DNA of 64,000 bases, from NCBI GenBank assembly GCA_035547425.1, contig DASZUU010000043.1:1-64000 (forward strand). The letters are read 5' to 3'. The stretch is from Alloacidobacterium sp035547425. GTDB taxonomy: Bacteria; Acidobacteriota; Terriglobia; Terriglobales; Acidobacteriaceae. Of this stretch, positions 53,057 to 61,910 are shown piece by piece (the first letter of the stretch is position 1; every line of letters starts with the position of its first letter). The notes under the pieces were generated by a model, which was given only the letters and a program-made list of their open reading frames with translations, had not been told where the DNA came from and made no database searches. The translations under genes and the position numbers were made by a program.

Positions 53057-54178
53057 TCATCCCAAGGGCTGCACAGGAGCGCCGTCAACCAGGAACTGCG
53101 TGCCGGAGACGATGACCTTATCTCCGTTTTTCAGCCCGTTTTCTACGGCGTAATCGTTGCCAATGGTATCTCCTAGCGTGACGGCTCGCTGCTTGGCGAC
53201 GTATTTTCCGTCATTATCCTGCGCGACGTAGACGAAGGTTTGTCCGCCGAGCCGGGTCACAGCAAGAACCGGAACCACCGGCGCGGGCGCAGTGGCCCAG
53301 ATGACTTTGGCTTTAACTAACTGCTGCGTGCGCAGAAGCGGGGAGTGAACCGGAGCCTTGGCCAGGATTCCCTGAATCTGGTCATCAACCTGGGGGGAGA
53401 TAAAGTCAATGGAGGTGCGCTCGATCTGCTTGCCGCTGTTGTCGAGGATATCGACAGCAAGACCGGGATGCACTTCGGCGGCGCGCTCGGTTGGAATATA
53501 GATGTAGGCTTCGAGATCGCGATTCTCATCGACGGTGGTGAGGAGAGTCGATGAGGAGACGTAATCGCCTACGTGTACCGGAACATCGCCTACAATACCG
53601 TCAAATGGAGCGCGGATGCGGTAATAGGCCAGTTCTTTTTCCTGCGTCTGGCGAGCGGCGACAGAAGACTCGTAATCGGCCTTGGAGTTCTTGTATGCCT
53701 GCTCGGCCTGGTCGAGAGTGTCGCGGCTGGTGACGCCCGCGGCAAAGAGCTTTCTCTGGCGCTCGACTTCGACCTGGTTGTATTGATAGACGGCGAGCTT
53801 CTGCTGTTCCGTGGATTTCTGTGTTTCCACGGTGGCTTCCTGCTTCAGCGGGTCGATGGTCATTAGAAGCTGACCGGCTTTGACATGATCACCGGAGCGA
53901 ACGCCGATGCTGATCAGATTGCCTGCGACCTGCGGCATAATGGTCGCTGACCGGCGCGATTTGATGGTGGAGACATATTCGTCACTACGCGGCACGGGCT
54001 GGGCGGCCACGGTTACCGTTTGCACCGGCATGGCCTGTGGTCCGGCGGCTGCGGCGCCTGCCGGCTGGGCAGGCTTGCTGCTGCAGGCGGTTAAAACTGC
54101 TGCAAAAAAGAGTGAGTTAATCGCAAATGTATATTTACCGTGCACGACAAGGCCTCGGAATCTTAATAAAACCTGCAT
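53057..54178 (-). CDS. RND efflux periplasmic adaptor (MFP) lipoprotein
   Basis: The 373-residue product has a lipobox with Cys32 (LTACSS, counted from the ATG) and membrane-fusion-protein features: a lipoyl-like half (IMPQVAGNLISIGVRSGDHV), a helical hairpin of about 80 residues with KLAVYQYNQVEVERQRKLFA, then IRAPFDGIVGDVPVHVGDYV and a beta-barrel. It bridges the RND pump and an outer-membrane channel. A GTG at 54145 with GAGG upstream would give a shorter, more typical lipoprotein leader, so the start is uncertain. It lies immediately upstream of the pump gene. Confidence 0.93.
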   Translation of the reverse strand: MQVLLRFRGLVVHGKYTFAINSLFFAAVLTACSSKPAQPAGAAAAGPQAMPVQTVTVAAQPVPRSDEYVSTIKSRRSATIMPQVAGNLISIGVRSGDHVKAGQLLMTIDPLKQEATVETQKSTEQQKLAVYQYNQVEVERQRKLFAAGVTSRDTLDQAEQAYKNSKADYESSVAARQTQEKELAYYRIRAPFDGIVGDVPVHVGDYVSSSTLLTTVDENRDLEAYIYIPTERAAEVHPGLAVDILDNSGKQIERTSIDFISPQVDDQIQGILAKAPVHSPLLRTQQLVKAKVIWATAPAPVVPVLAVTRLGGQTFVYVAQDNDGKYVAKQRAVTLGDTIGNDYAVENGLKNGDKVIVSGTQFLVDGAPVQPLG

Positions 54179-54455
54179 TTACCGGCCCGCCAAGAGCGAA
54201 ACCGGCACTGAATGATAGTCATGAAAAGCGCGTTATCTGAGACCGTTTTCCACGAAAATAACGATCTTTCAGCTAAATCAAGCCCATTATTTCAGCTGCA
54301 GGTGGTTTTTGGATGTTTCACAGCGGCAAATGCTTCAAACAATTCGCCGAAGTGTAATTTTTGCAGGCAACTATCCAGGAAAGAGCTATGTGCCGGCCCG
54401 TAGAGCCGGAATTTTATCTTACTCTTTTATAATCAAGCGTTTACTCCTGATTTCG

Positions 54456-55184
54456 TTATGCTCGCAGACGGAAGGGATTGAAATCGGTGCTGTTGTCGAA
54501 GGTGTCCACATCTTCGACCCGCTTCAACCAGGCCACTACGGCATAAGTCAGAGGCGTAGCCAGTGTCTCATAAATCACCTTGGTTGCATACGACCAGAAA
54601 ATGACGCTTCCGACGGTGCGCCAAGGGGTTCCCCAGAAGGCGATCAGGATGACGGTGGCTGTATCGACCGCTTGCCCGGTGACGGTTGAGCCGATGGTGC
54701 GCGTCCAGAGCCAGCGTCCGCCGGTCAGAAGCTTCAACTTGGCGAGCGTATAAGAATTGGTGAACTCGCCTGCCCAATAAGCGATCAGGCTGGCTACGGC
54801 AAAGCGTGGCACCAGGCCGAAAACAATGGCAAAAGCCTGCTGGTTATGCCAATCGGTTGCCGGGGGGAGAGCCACGGTTACGGCGCCCATGACGGAAAGA
54901 AGACCCATGGCAAAAAAGCCCATCCAGATGGCGCGGCGCGATGCTGCGTAACCGTAGACTTCGGTGAAGACATCACCGCATATATAGGTTATGGGAAAGA
55001 GCAATTGCGCTCCGCTGACACGAATGGGACCGAGAGCGCGGAGGATAGGCAGATCATAAGGGCCAAACTGGCAGATTTTGGGGCCGACAAGGTTGGAGAC
55101 TAGCAATACGACAATAAAGCCTATAGTCAGCAGATCAAGAAACTTGTATTTGCGCATGGAAGCGCTAGAATAACGCAGTTTCAT
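54456..55184 (-). CDS. yhhQ: Queuosine precursor transporter (YhhQ/VUT family)
   Basis: The 242-residue product has six or seven hydrophobic helices and family motifs: FIVVLLVSNLVGPKICQFG, FPITYICGDVFTEVYGYAAS, WAGEFTNSYTLAKLK and RTIGSTVTGQAVDTATVILI. VUT/YhhQ proteins take up queuosine precursors (preQ0/preQ1 or queuine) for tRNA modification. The start is ATG at 55184 with GCAGG nearby. No other queuosine gene is in the window. The upstream region is strongly structured (see 55281-55362), which might be a regulatory RNA. Confidence 0.9.
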   Translation of the reverse strand: MKLRYSSASMRKYKFLDLLTIGFIVVLLVSNLVGPKICQFGPYDLPILRALGPIRVSGAQLLFPITYICGDVFTEVYGYAASRRAIWMGFFAMGLLSVMGAVTVALPPATDWHNQQAFAIVFGLVPRFAVASLIAYWAGEFTNSYTLAKLKLLTGGRWLWTRTIGSTVTGQAVDTATVILIAFWGTPWRTVGSVIFWSYATKVIYETLATPLTYAVVAWLKRVEDVDTFDNSTDFNPFRLRA

Positions 55185-55617
55185 TTGCCTGCGTCACTTC
55201 AGTGGCGAGTTAATTTTACCCCGAGGGCTGCAGCCAACTCAGCAGACAGGCGGGGCATCCTATTTGACGTTTGCAACTTCCTCCCCCTTTTGAGCAGTGC
55301 TCTCGGGGGAGAAGCGCAGCTCAAAATAGCAACGCCAGTGGGCTTTTACAGCCACTGGCGTTCGCATTTTATTGAGAAAAATGGATCGTTGCTATTTCGT
55401 GCGCAGGCACAGTAAATTTTCGGTTCAGCTAACGATGAACCCTTACAGCCACTTTCCTTAAGCCTATGTGGAGATTTCCATTTTATTCCGGCGCAATATG
55501 GCATTCACTTGCTGGAAGGGAATCCGCTACCCATACGATTCACGGTTCATTAGCCAACATCTTTCATTGCGCCTGCTTCCCAAGATAAAGAAGGATTACT
55601 TCTCGAGGTGCACCCCC
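55185..55617. other. Structured intergenic region between yhhQ and the DUF892 gene
   Basis: This 433-base divergent gap has several inverted repeats: CGTCACT/AGTGGCG (55192-55207), CTCCCCC/GGGGGAG (55281-55287 with 55305-55311), TTTTGAGC/GCTCAAAA (55288-55295 with 55319-55326) and AACGCCAGTGG/CCACTGGCGTT (55331-55341 with 55352-55362). An open frame back to 55468 on the plus strand is only an upstream extension of the DUF892 gene. I see no separate protein gene. Confidence 0.55.
55281..55362 (-). ncRNA. Candidate structured RNA element (possible pseudoknot) upstream of yhhQ
   Basis: On the minus strand the order is TTTTGAGC, CTCCCCC, then GCTCAAAA joined directly to GGGGGAG, so two stems interlock as a pseudoknot (or exclude each other). 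A perfect 11-base-pair hairpin lies just 5' of it. The block is 97-178 bases before the transporter ATG. It does not match the preQ1-I riboswitch consensus that I remember. The plus-strand reading is equally structured, so orientation is uncertain. Confidence 0.3.
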
Positions 55618-56139
55618 ATGGCTCTTTTCTCTGGAAATATTGATGATTTGAGATCGCTTTATACGACTCAGCTTCATCATCTGCTGTCGACGGAAGAACA
55701 GATTATCGATGCTCTTCCTAAAATGATTGATGCTGCAACCGACTCCCAACTGAAAGAGGGATTAACTAAACATTTACGAGAGACGAAGGGACATAAGGAA
55801 CGGCTGGATAGAATGCTCACCAATCTGACTGGAAAGGCGAACAGCAAGACCTGCGATGTAACCAAGGAATTAATCAGCAGTGGCGAAACAGTGATCAAGG
55901 CATCAAAAGATCCTGCTGTCCGCGATGCAGGAATTATTGCATCGGCGCAGAAGGTTGAGCATTTCGAAATTGCTTCTTACGGTTCTGTTCGAGACTGGGC
56001 GCTTCTCTTAGGAGAAACAGAACAAGCTAACGTGCTTCAACAAACGCTGGATGAGGAAAAGCATGCAGACAAGGTGCTCACGGAAGTTTCCCACCAGAGA
56101 AATCCGGAGGCAGCGCGTGCGATAAGGGGCGCTGCTTAG
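55618..56139 (+). CDS. DUF892 ferritin-like protein (YciE/YciF type)
   Basis: From the ATG at 55618 (GAGGTG before it) the 173-residue product is a four-helix-bundle protein: DDLRSLYTTQLHHLLSTEEQ, HLRETKGHKERLDRML, AQKVEHFEIASYGSVRDWA and TLDEEKHADKVLTEV. These contain the Glu and His positions that bind two irons in the DUF892 group. The family is linked to osmotic, oxidative and other stress responses; its activity is unclear. The open frame reaches back to 55468, but that part has no family features. Confidence 0.88.
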   Translation: MALFSGNIDDLRSLYTTQLHHLLSTEEQIIDALPKMIDAATDSQLKEGLTKHLRETKGHKERLDRMLTNLTGKANSKTCDVTKELISSGETVIKASKDPAVRDAGIIASAQKVEHFEIASYGSVRDWALLLGETEQANVLQQTLDEEKHADKVLTEVSHQRNPEAARAIRGAA

Positions 56140-56277
56140 GAAAACGGCGATTCTGGAGGCTGCGTGCAAAAGCATGCGGCCTTCTATTTGTTATTGCCGT
56201 ATATTTTCTGACAGGCTCACAGATAAAATCGTGCTTCTCAATTGACTGATGATATTGCTCCGACGGAGGTAGCATTC

Positions 56278-57345
56278 ATGACAGTTCTAGGAAAATTCGC
56301 TAAGGGCGGCCTTGTGATTGCGGGCACAGGCTTGGCTTGCGCAGGAACGCTGGCGCTTGGGGCTTCTGTTTTGAGAATGCGTTCTGATTGCCTGAGAGGC
56401 AAGATTGTATTGATCACGGGGGGATCCCGCGGGCTAGGCCTGGCTTTGGCGGAAGAATTCGGTCTCCAGGGCGCGAAGCTGGCACTCACCGCTCGCAATG
56501 CTGAAGAACTGAACCGAGCGCGTGCGCTTTTGGTTGAGAGGGGGGCTGCTCAAAACGAACAAGAGATATTTGTGATTTCCGGTGATCTTCGCGAAGAGGA
56601 AGATGCCCAAAAAGTTATTCACGCAGTTACGAATCACTTTGGGCGGATCGATATTCTGGTGAATAATGCCGGGATTATTACGGTAGGGCCTGTAGAAAAT
56701 CAATCTGCCGACGACTTTAGAAACGTGATGGCGGCAAATTTCTTCTCGATGGTTTATTGCACGTTGGCTGTACTACCGCAGATGCTGCATCGCAGAGCAG
56801 GAGCGATTGTGAATATCGCATCATTTGGAGGCAAAGTAGCGGTTCCTCACCTGCTTCCATATACTGCCAGCAAATTTGCGGCAGTGGGATTTTCTGAAGG
56901 CATAAATACGGAATTGCGGGCCAGGGGTATTCGTGTAACTACAGTTTGCCCTGGGTTGATGCGCACCGGATCGCATCTCAATGCCTTGTTTAGCGGAGAT
57001 GCGGAGCGCGAGTATAGATGGTTTAGTCTTGGCGCAAGTCTGCCGGGAGTTTCAACTTCGTCTAAGTCAGCTGCGCGCCAGATTTTGCGTGCTGTTATCG
57101 CTGGGCGCAATGAAATTGCCATTACTCCTCAAGCTGAATTTGTATCGCGTGTCGCGAACCTTTCGCCGTCTATAACTTCGCGAATCATGCAGCTTGTGAA
57201 TTTTGCCCTGCCGGCAGCGGTACAGGGGCAAACGCAGCCACGTCCCGGTTTTGAAGCACGCGGGCTTGAGGCAACCCCAATCCTGCGGCTCGGACATGCG
57301 GCATCGCTTCGCTACAACCAGATCCGGACATCGGCGCAAGAATAA
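56278..57345 (+). CDS. Short-chain dehydrogenase/reductase with N-terminal hydrophobic segment
   Basis: The ATG at 56278 has GGAGG before it and is preferred to the TTG at 56242. The 355-residue product has a hydrophobic N-terminus (GGLVIAGTGLACAGTLALGA), the cofactor motif ITGGSRGLGLALAEEFG (residues 46-62), NNAG at 129-132, Ser182 and the YTASK pair Tyr195/Lys199. The C-terminal 80 residues (after GNEIAITPQ-like GRNEIAITPQAEF) are an extension found in SDRs of this length. Substrate unknown. It is followed 60 bases later by an isochorismatase-like gene. Confidence 0.9.
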   Translation: MTVLGKFAKGGLVIAGTGLACAGTLALGASVLRMRSDCLRGKIVLITGGSRGLGLALAEEFGLQGAKLALTARNAEELNRARALLVERGAAQNEQEIFVISGDLREEEDAQKVIHAVTNHFGRIDILVNNAGIITVGPVENQSADDFRNVMAANFFSMVYCTLAVLPQMLHRRAGAIVNIASFGGKVAVPHLLPYTASKFAAVGFSEGINTELRARGIRVTTVCPGLMRTGSHLNALFSGDAEREYRWFSLGASLPGVSTSSKSAARQILRAVIAGRNEIAITPQAEFVSRVANLSPSITSRIMQLVNFALPAAVQGQTQPRPGFEARGLEATPILRLGHAASLRYNQIRTSAQE

Positions 57346-57405
57346 TCGTGGCGTCCAGCAGGGACGGCCTTATGCCAGAGTTGCAGATATTGCATCAGAC
57401 ATGGC

Positions 57406-58032
57406 ATGAGGCTGCGGAAACACGCACAAACTCGCCCATCCCCGGTTCCAGTTGCACTACTGTTGATCGACGTACTGACGACATTTCAGTTCCCCGACGG
57501 AGATGCCATTCTGAAGAATGCTCTTACGATCCGGGATGCATTGATGAGGCTGAAGGCGCGCCCGCGGAAGATTGGTATTCCCGTCTTATATGTCAATGAC
57601 AATTTTGGCGACTGGCGCAGTGAAAAGGAAGTATTAATGGGCCGCTGCCTCGAGGCGAAGGGCGGCTCGTTTGTACGCCCGTTATTGCCCGATAGCGAAG
57701 ATTATTTTGTGCTGAAGCCGATGCATTCTGGTTTTTACATGACCCCGCTGGAGGTACTGCTCGAGCATCTGCAGGTCGAAACATTGATACTCACGGGTTT
57801 GACATCCAATAGTTGCATCACTGTAACGGCGCACGACGCAAATATGCGCGGTTTCGACATATACATTCCCCCGGATTGCTCCTGCGCGCGTAATGCTGAG
57901 GAGCATAGACAGGCCTTGGCGCAGCTGAAGGAAATGGCGGGAGCAAATATCACACGCTCTACTCTCTTAAAGTTGCCGAATCTCATTCGTACGGCAAAAG
58001 CCTCGCAAAAGCCGGAGCGCGAGCTCAGCTAA
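57406..58032 (+). CDS. Isochorismatase-like cysteine hydrolase
   Basis: The 208-residue product has the family triad: Asp22 in LLLIDVLTTF, Lys104 in FVLKPMHSGF, and Cys137 in GLTSNSCITVTAHDANMRGF. The group includes nicotinamidases, N-carbamoylsarcosine and isochorismate hydrolases; metal-site residues typical of nicotinamidase (D-x-H) are not obvious. A cytoplasmic amide or ester hydrolase is the safest call. It probably shares a transcript with the SDR gene. Confidence 0.88.
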   Translation: MRLRKHAQTRPSPVPVALLLIDVLTTFQFPDGDAILKNALTIRDALMRLKARPRKIGIPVLYVNDNFGDWRSEKEVLMGRCLEAKGGSFVRPLLPDSEDYFVLKPMHSGFYMTPLEVLLEHLQVETLILTGLTSNSCITVTAHDANMRGFDIYIPPDCSCARNAEEHRQALAQLKEMAGANITRSTLLKLPNLIRTAKASQKPERELS

Positions 58033-58310
58033 GAGTCTCCAACTGAGCAATTTCATGCAATATTCATGGACGTGAGTTGGCTAAGAACGTCCCTATTACA
58101 AAATAGTTATTACGCTATCAGCATGTTTTAACGTTGGGGGGCTCCTCGTTCTGTCGTCAACCATTGGCACTCTTGACGAAATTTTGAAGCCCGCTGCAGG
58201 ATTCTTTGCGTTCAGCCAATCCATCGAGCGCGCATCGCCGGTAGCCGGAGAGCCATGAGCGTGGCAGCCATTGTTTGCGGTTGACCCAACTTTTTTCTGT
58301 AGAGGGCAGC

Positions 58311-61300
58311 ATGTATTGTGAGTCGATCGGGAGACTCTATTTTTCGAGAAAACTTTTCAAGATTTCAGGTCTTCAGATATTTCTCTTTATCGCGGTCTGT
58401 TTTCTGGCCGCACCGTCTTTCGCACAAGTGGACCGCAGTGGATTGACCGGCACTGTGACCGATCCATCGGGGCGTTTGCTGGCGCAGACGCACATCACAG
58501 CAGTCGAAAACGCGACCAGCCTCCGTCGTGAGACAGTATCGGACGCCAGCGGAAGCTACACCATTCCCGGATTACCGATAGGTGTTTATACCGTCACCTT
58601 TGAGCATGAAGGATTTCAGACGCTCCGATTTGAACGCGTGGAGCAGGTAATTGGCCGGACACGCACGTTGGACGCGAAGCTGCCGGTTGCAGGTGGCGAG
58701 CAGCTCATGGAAGTTTCGGCAGCTTCAGCCCTGATGGACCGGAATTCCGGCGCGGTGACAGGCTTGATTGAGCGCACGCAAGCTGACGAGCTTCCGCTGA
58801 ATGGCCGCAACTGGGCGGCATTGACAACCTTCATTCCCGGCGCAATTGACACCGGCGGTAGTAACCAGAGATCCATTCGCTTTGCCGGCCGCGGCACCGA
58901 CGACAGTAACTTCACCTATGATGGCGTGGATGCCACCAACATCGTAAATCAGACACAGCGCCAGTGGGTGCGGCTGGCGATTCCGTTGGATGCCATTGCC
59001 GAGTTCCGCGTGGATACGTTGACATCGAGCGCTGAGGTTGGAGCAACGGGAGGCGCGCAGCTGAATGTCACCTCGCCCTCCGGCACTAATGATTTTCACG
59101 GACGTCTTTTTGAGTACATTCGCAATAATGTCTTTGACGCGCCTCTACCCTCGTGGGTTCCCGGCGGGGATGTCAAACAACCGCTCAGACTAAACCAGTT
59201 TGGCGGATCGTTGGGAGGTCCCATCTGGCAGGGCAAGACATTTTTCTTTGCCGCTGCCGAAGCCTATCGGCAGAACTGGGGCTTTCCAGTGAGCGGCGAT
59301 GTACCTAGCCAGTCGCTGATTGCCTCCGTTCCGCCGAGTTCACCCGTATATTCGATTGTTCATGGATATCCTGCAGTAGGCCCAAGGTACTCACTAACAC
59401 TGTGGACTCCGGCCAATGATCCGGGAGATCCGAATTATGCGGACTACGAGCTTCTCACCTGCGGCTGTACTCAGGTCGTCAACGAAGGCTCCGCCATGTT
59501 GCGCATCGACCATCGCTTTACGCAGAAAACCACAAGCTTTATGCGCTTCAACTATGACCGTTCGGTCGATACGCAGCCGCTTTCGCCCTTAGCGACGGAT
59601 CCGACACAAAAGGTTTCTGCTCCAATCAATGGCGCACTGGAGTTATTGCATATTTTCAATCCTCACCTCATGCATGAGATCAAGGCGGGATTTAACCGCT
59701 CTACTAATGACCAGTACAACTACAGCAATTCCGGTATTCCGTTTCAGATCGCGATTTCGACCGGCCCCGGTCCCGGATTCATCACGCAGAACTACAGCTA
59801 CAACAGCTTTTACGTAGGTAATTCCTATTCGGTACTCGATGACCTGACCTGGATTCATGACCGACACACTTTCAAAACAGGCGTGGAGTACCGCCGCATC
59901 CAGGTAAACCAGTCCTATGGTCAGCACGGCACCATTGCCTTCAACACGATTCAGGATCTTGTAAACAATCAGGTGAAGAAGGCCACTCTAGCGGGAGCTA
60001 TGCCCGCCAACGATATGCGCAAGAACGTCTACTTCGCCTATGCGGTGGACGAATACAAGTGGCGGCCCAATGTTACCTTCAATCTCGGTGTGCGCTACAG
60101 TATCTTCGGTCTTTTCAACGAGGCGCATGGGCTGGCTAATCCATTTGATTTTGATACCTGTGGGCCGCAGGGCTTCTGTGGTGTGGGCGCCAGCTTCGGT
60201 CGACAGAACTATGGCGATATCGATCCTCGTGTTGCCTTCTCATGGGCGCCGCGGGACGACGGTCGTGCCGTGATTCGTGGCGGATTCGGCATTTACCACG
60301 AAGATGGACAACTTGATGATCAGAACCTGCCCGCGAAAAACGAGGTTCCATCCTATTCGAAGACAAGCAGCGCGAGCTCTTCTATCTCCTTCCCCGTGAC
60401 GTTTGGAGCAGGAACCATTTCACCGAATGCGGAGCAACGCAAACGTAAAGATTCCTATGTTGAGCAGTGGAGCTTTTCCGCGCAGGAAGAGCTTCCAGCG
60501 AAGTTTGTGGCAACTCTTTCATATCTTGGGAGTCATGGCGTCCATCTGCTGGATACCAACGTAGTGAATCTGATTGATCCGGCCACGGGACAGATGCAGT
60601 ATTCGAGTTTCGCACCTGCGATTGCCTGGCGAGGTTCGGTCGGCATGAGCTCGTACAACGGCCTCTCCGCGGTTTTGCGGCGGTCGTTCTCCAATGGGCT
60701 GCTCCTGACAGGCAACTACATGTGGTCGCATGAGATTGACAACGGATCAAATGGCAGTGGCGACGGTGATAACCAGGACCCGCAGAATCCATTGTGCTTG
60801 CGATGCGATTGGGCCAGCGGCAACTGGGATGCCCGCAGCGTGTTCAACGGCAATGCGGTCTATCAGCTTCCTTTTGGATTGGGCAAGCAGATGCTGAATC
60901 ATCGCGGCGTGGTGAGCACCATAGCAGGCAACTGGGAATTGACCACGATGGCGATGGCTCGCACTGGATTCCCGGTCAACGTAGTTATGCCCGGCAGCTA
61001 CACGGCGCCGGACGGAGCTTCGGGCACCCAGCGTCCCGATCTTGTTTCGGGAGTTTCTCTCACACCGGCGGGAGGCAAAACGGTTGCAAAGTGGATCAAT
61101 CCTGCAGCCTTCAAGGCTCCAGTCGGAGAATTCGGTACGGCTCCTCGGAACCTGCTTCGTGGGCCGGGCACGTGGCAGGTCGATTTGGGCGCGGCCAAGA
61201 CGTTTTCTCTGTGGGAGCGCGCGACGCTGCAGTTCCGTTCGGAGTTCTACAACATCTTCAATCATCCACAACTGGGACAGCCGCAAGCCACATTCAACCC

Positions 61301-61421
61301 GGCTAATACGAATGGGTTCGGCAGCATCATTACGACAGAAAACCTGACCGTATCGCCGATCACCCCTGTAGGGTCGGGAACGCCGCGCGAGATACAGTTC
61401 GCGCTGCGGCTGGACTTCTAA
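58311..61421 (+). CDS. TonB-dependent receptor with N-terminal carboxypeptidase-regulatory-like domain (Oar-like)
   Basis: The ATG at 58311 with GAGGG before it is preferred over the TTG at 58275. The 1036-residue product has a signal peptide (LQIFLFIAVCFLAAPSFAQ), the regulatory-like domain (GLTGTVTDPSGRLLAQTHIT, SGSYTIPGLPIGVYTVTFEH), a plug with ADELPLNGRNWAALTTFIPG and TYDGVDATNIVNQTQR, and a barrel ending EIQFALRLDF. It is shorter and richer in GC than the two island receptors and stands alone, with no enzyme or TPR gene in front. Its cargo is unknown. The 278-base gap before it shows no convincing promoter or operator. Confidence 0.93.
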   Translation: MYCESIGRLYFSRKLFKISGLQIFLFIAVCFLAAPSFAQVDRSGLTGTVTDPSGRLLAQTHITAVENATSLRRETVSDASGSYTIPGLPIGVYTVTFEHEGFQTLRFERVEQVIGRTRTLDAKLPVAGGEQLMEVSAASALMDRNSGAVTGLIERTQADELPLNGRNWAALTTFIPGAIDTGGSNQRSIRFAGRGTDDSNFTYDGVDATNIVNQTQRQWVRLAIPLDAIAEFRVDTLTSSAEVGATGGAQLNVTSPSGTNDFHGRLFEYIRNNVFDAPLPSWVPGGDVKQPLRLNQFGGSLGGPIWQGKTFFFAAAEAYRQNWGFPVSGDVPSQSLIASVPPSSPVYSIVHGYPAVGPRYSLTLWTPANDPGDPNYADYELLTCGCTQVVNEGSAMLRIDHRFTQKTTSFMRFNYDRSVDTQPLSPLATDPTQKVSAPINGALELLHIFNPHLMHEIKAGFNRSTNDQYNYSNSGIPFQIAISTGPGPGFITQNYSYNSFYVGNSYSVLDDLTWIHDRHTFKTGVEYRRIQVNQSYGQHGTIAFNTIQDLVNNQVKKATLAGAMPANDMRKNVYFAYAVDEYKWRPNVTFNLGVRYSIFGLFNEAHGLANPFDFDTCGPQGFCGVGASFGRQNYGDIDPRVAFSWAPRDDGRAVIRGGFGIYHEDGQLDDQNLPAKNEVPSYSKTSSASSSISFPVTFGAGTISPNAEQRKRKDSYVEQWSFSAQEELPAKFVATLSYLGSHGVHLLDTNVVNLIDPATGQMQYSSFAPAIAWRGSVGMSSYNGLSAVLRRSFSNGLLLTGNYMWSHEIDNGSNGSGDGDNQDPQNPLCLRCDWASGNWDARSVFNGNAVYQLPFGLGKQMLNHRGVVSTIAGNWELTTMAMARTGFPVNVVMPGSYTAPDGASGTQRPDLVSGVSLTPAGGKTVAKWINPAAFKAPVGEFGTAPRNLLRGPGTWQVDLGAAKTFSLWERATLQFRSEFYNIFNHPQLGQPQATFNPANTNGFGSIITTENLTVSPITPVGSGTPREIQFALRLDF

Positions 61422-61650
61422 AATGTTTTAAATTTCGTTATTGAAAAGAAGTTTTGGAGACTGCTCCGGGGACTTTATCCCACTGACTTAAATACATGAA
61501 CTTCGATGCTCATCATGGTTGATTGCAGTGGTCTACATGATTGTCCACAGAAGATTTCTTTTAAATCTTTCTTGAAAAATCGAGATAAAGTCGATTGAGC
61601 ACTCAAAGCGGGACGGAGTTTTCGCTTGTCTTTGAGAACCAGAGAAATTA

Positions 61651-61741
61651 ATGGCGGAGGGAGAGGGATTCGAACCCCCGTTACCCTTTCGGGTAAAGCG
61701 GTTTTCAAGACCGCCTGTTTCAACCACTCACACATCCCTCC
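61651..61741 (-). tRNA. tRNA-Ser (anticodon UGA)
   Basis: On the minus strand the 5' acceptor arm GGAGGGA (61741-61735) pairs with TCCCTCC (61661-61655), followed by a G discriminator and an encoded CCA (61653-61651). The anticodon stem-loop GGCGGTCTTGAAAACCGC has UGA in the loop, the variable arm is long (TTTACCCGAAAGGGTAACG), and the T arm is GGGGTTCGAATCCC. All features fit a class II serine tRNA of 91 bases with CCA. Confidence 0.97.
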
Positions 61742-61910
61742 GCGAGTGGTAAATCTTTTGCTTTATTTCCATATTGTACGACGGCCTGAGCTTTTGCTTC
61801 ACCTGCCAAGCTGCTGCTTGTTTAGTCTTACGGAGCATTATGCGATTTCAGGAATTACATAGGATACATAATTGAATGTCCTATATTTAACCATTTATTG
61901 GGAGTAGATG

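Noticed and set aside
55185..55280. Standard preQ1-I riboswitch directly before yhhQ
   Set aside because: No match to the small conserved hairpin plus A-rich tail that I know for this class; only a short CGTCACT/AGTGGCG hairpin is present.
55468..55617. 50-residue N-terminal extension of the DUF892 protein
   Set aside because: No family similarity, and a good ribosome-binding site serves the ATG at 55618, where the conserved domain begins.
58033..58310. Operator in front of the third TonB receptor like those in the island
   Set aside because: Only weak six-base inverted repeats (for example GGACGT/ACGTCC at 58068-58092) and no LacI-like palindrome or good promoter were found.
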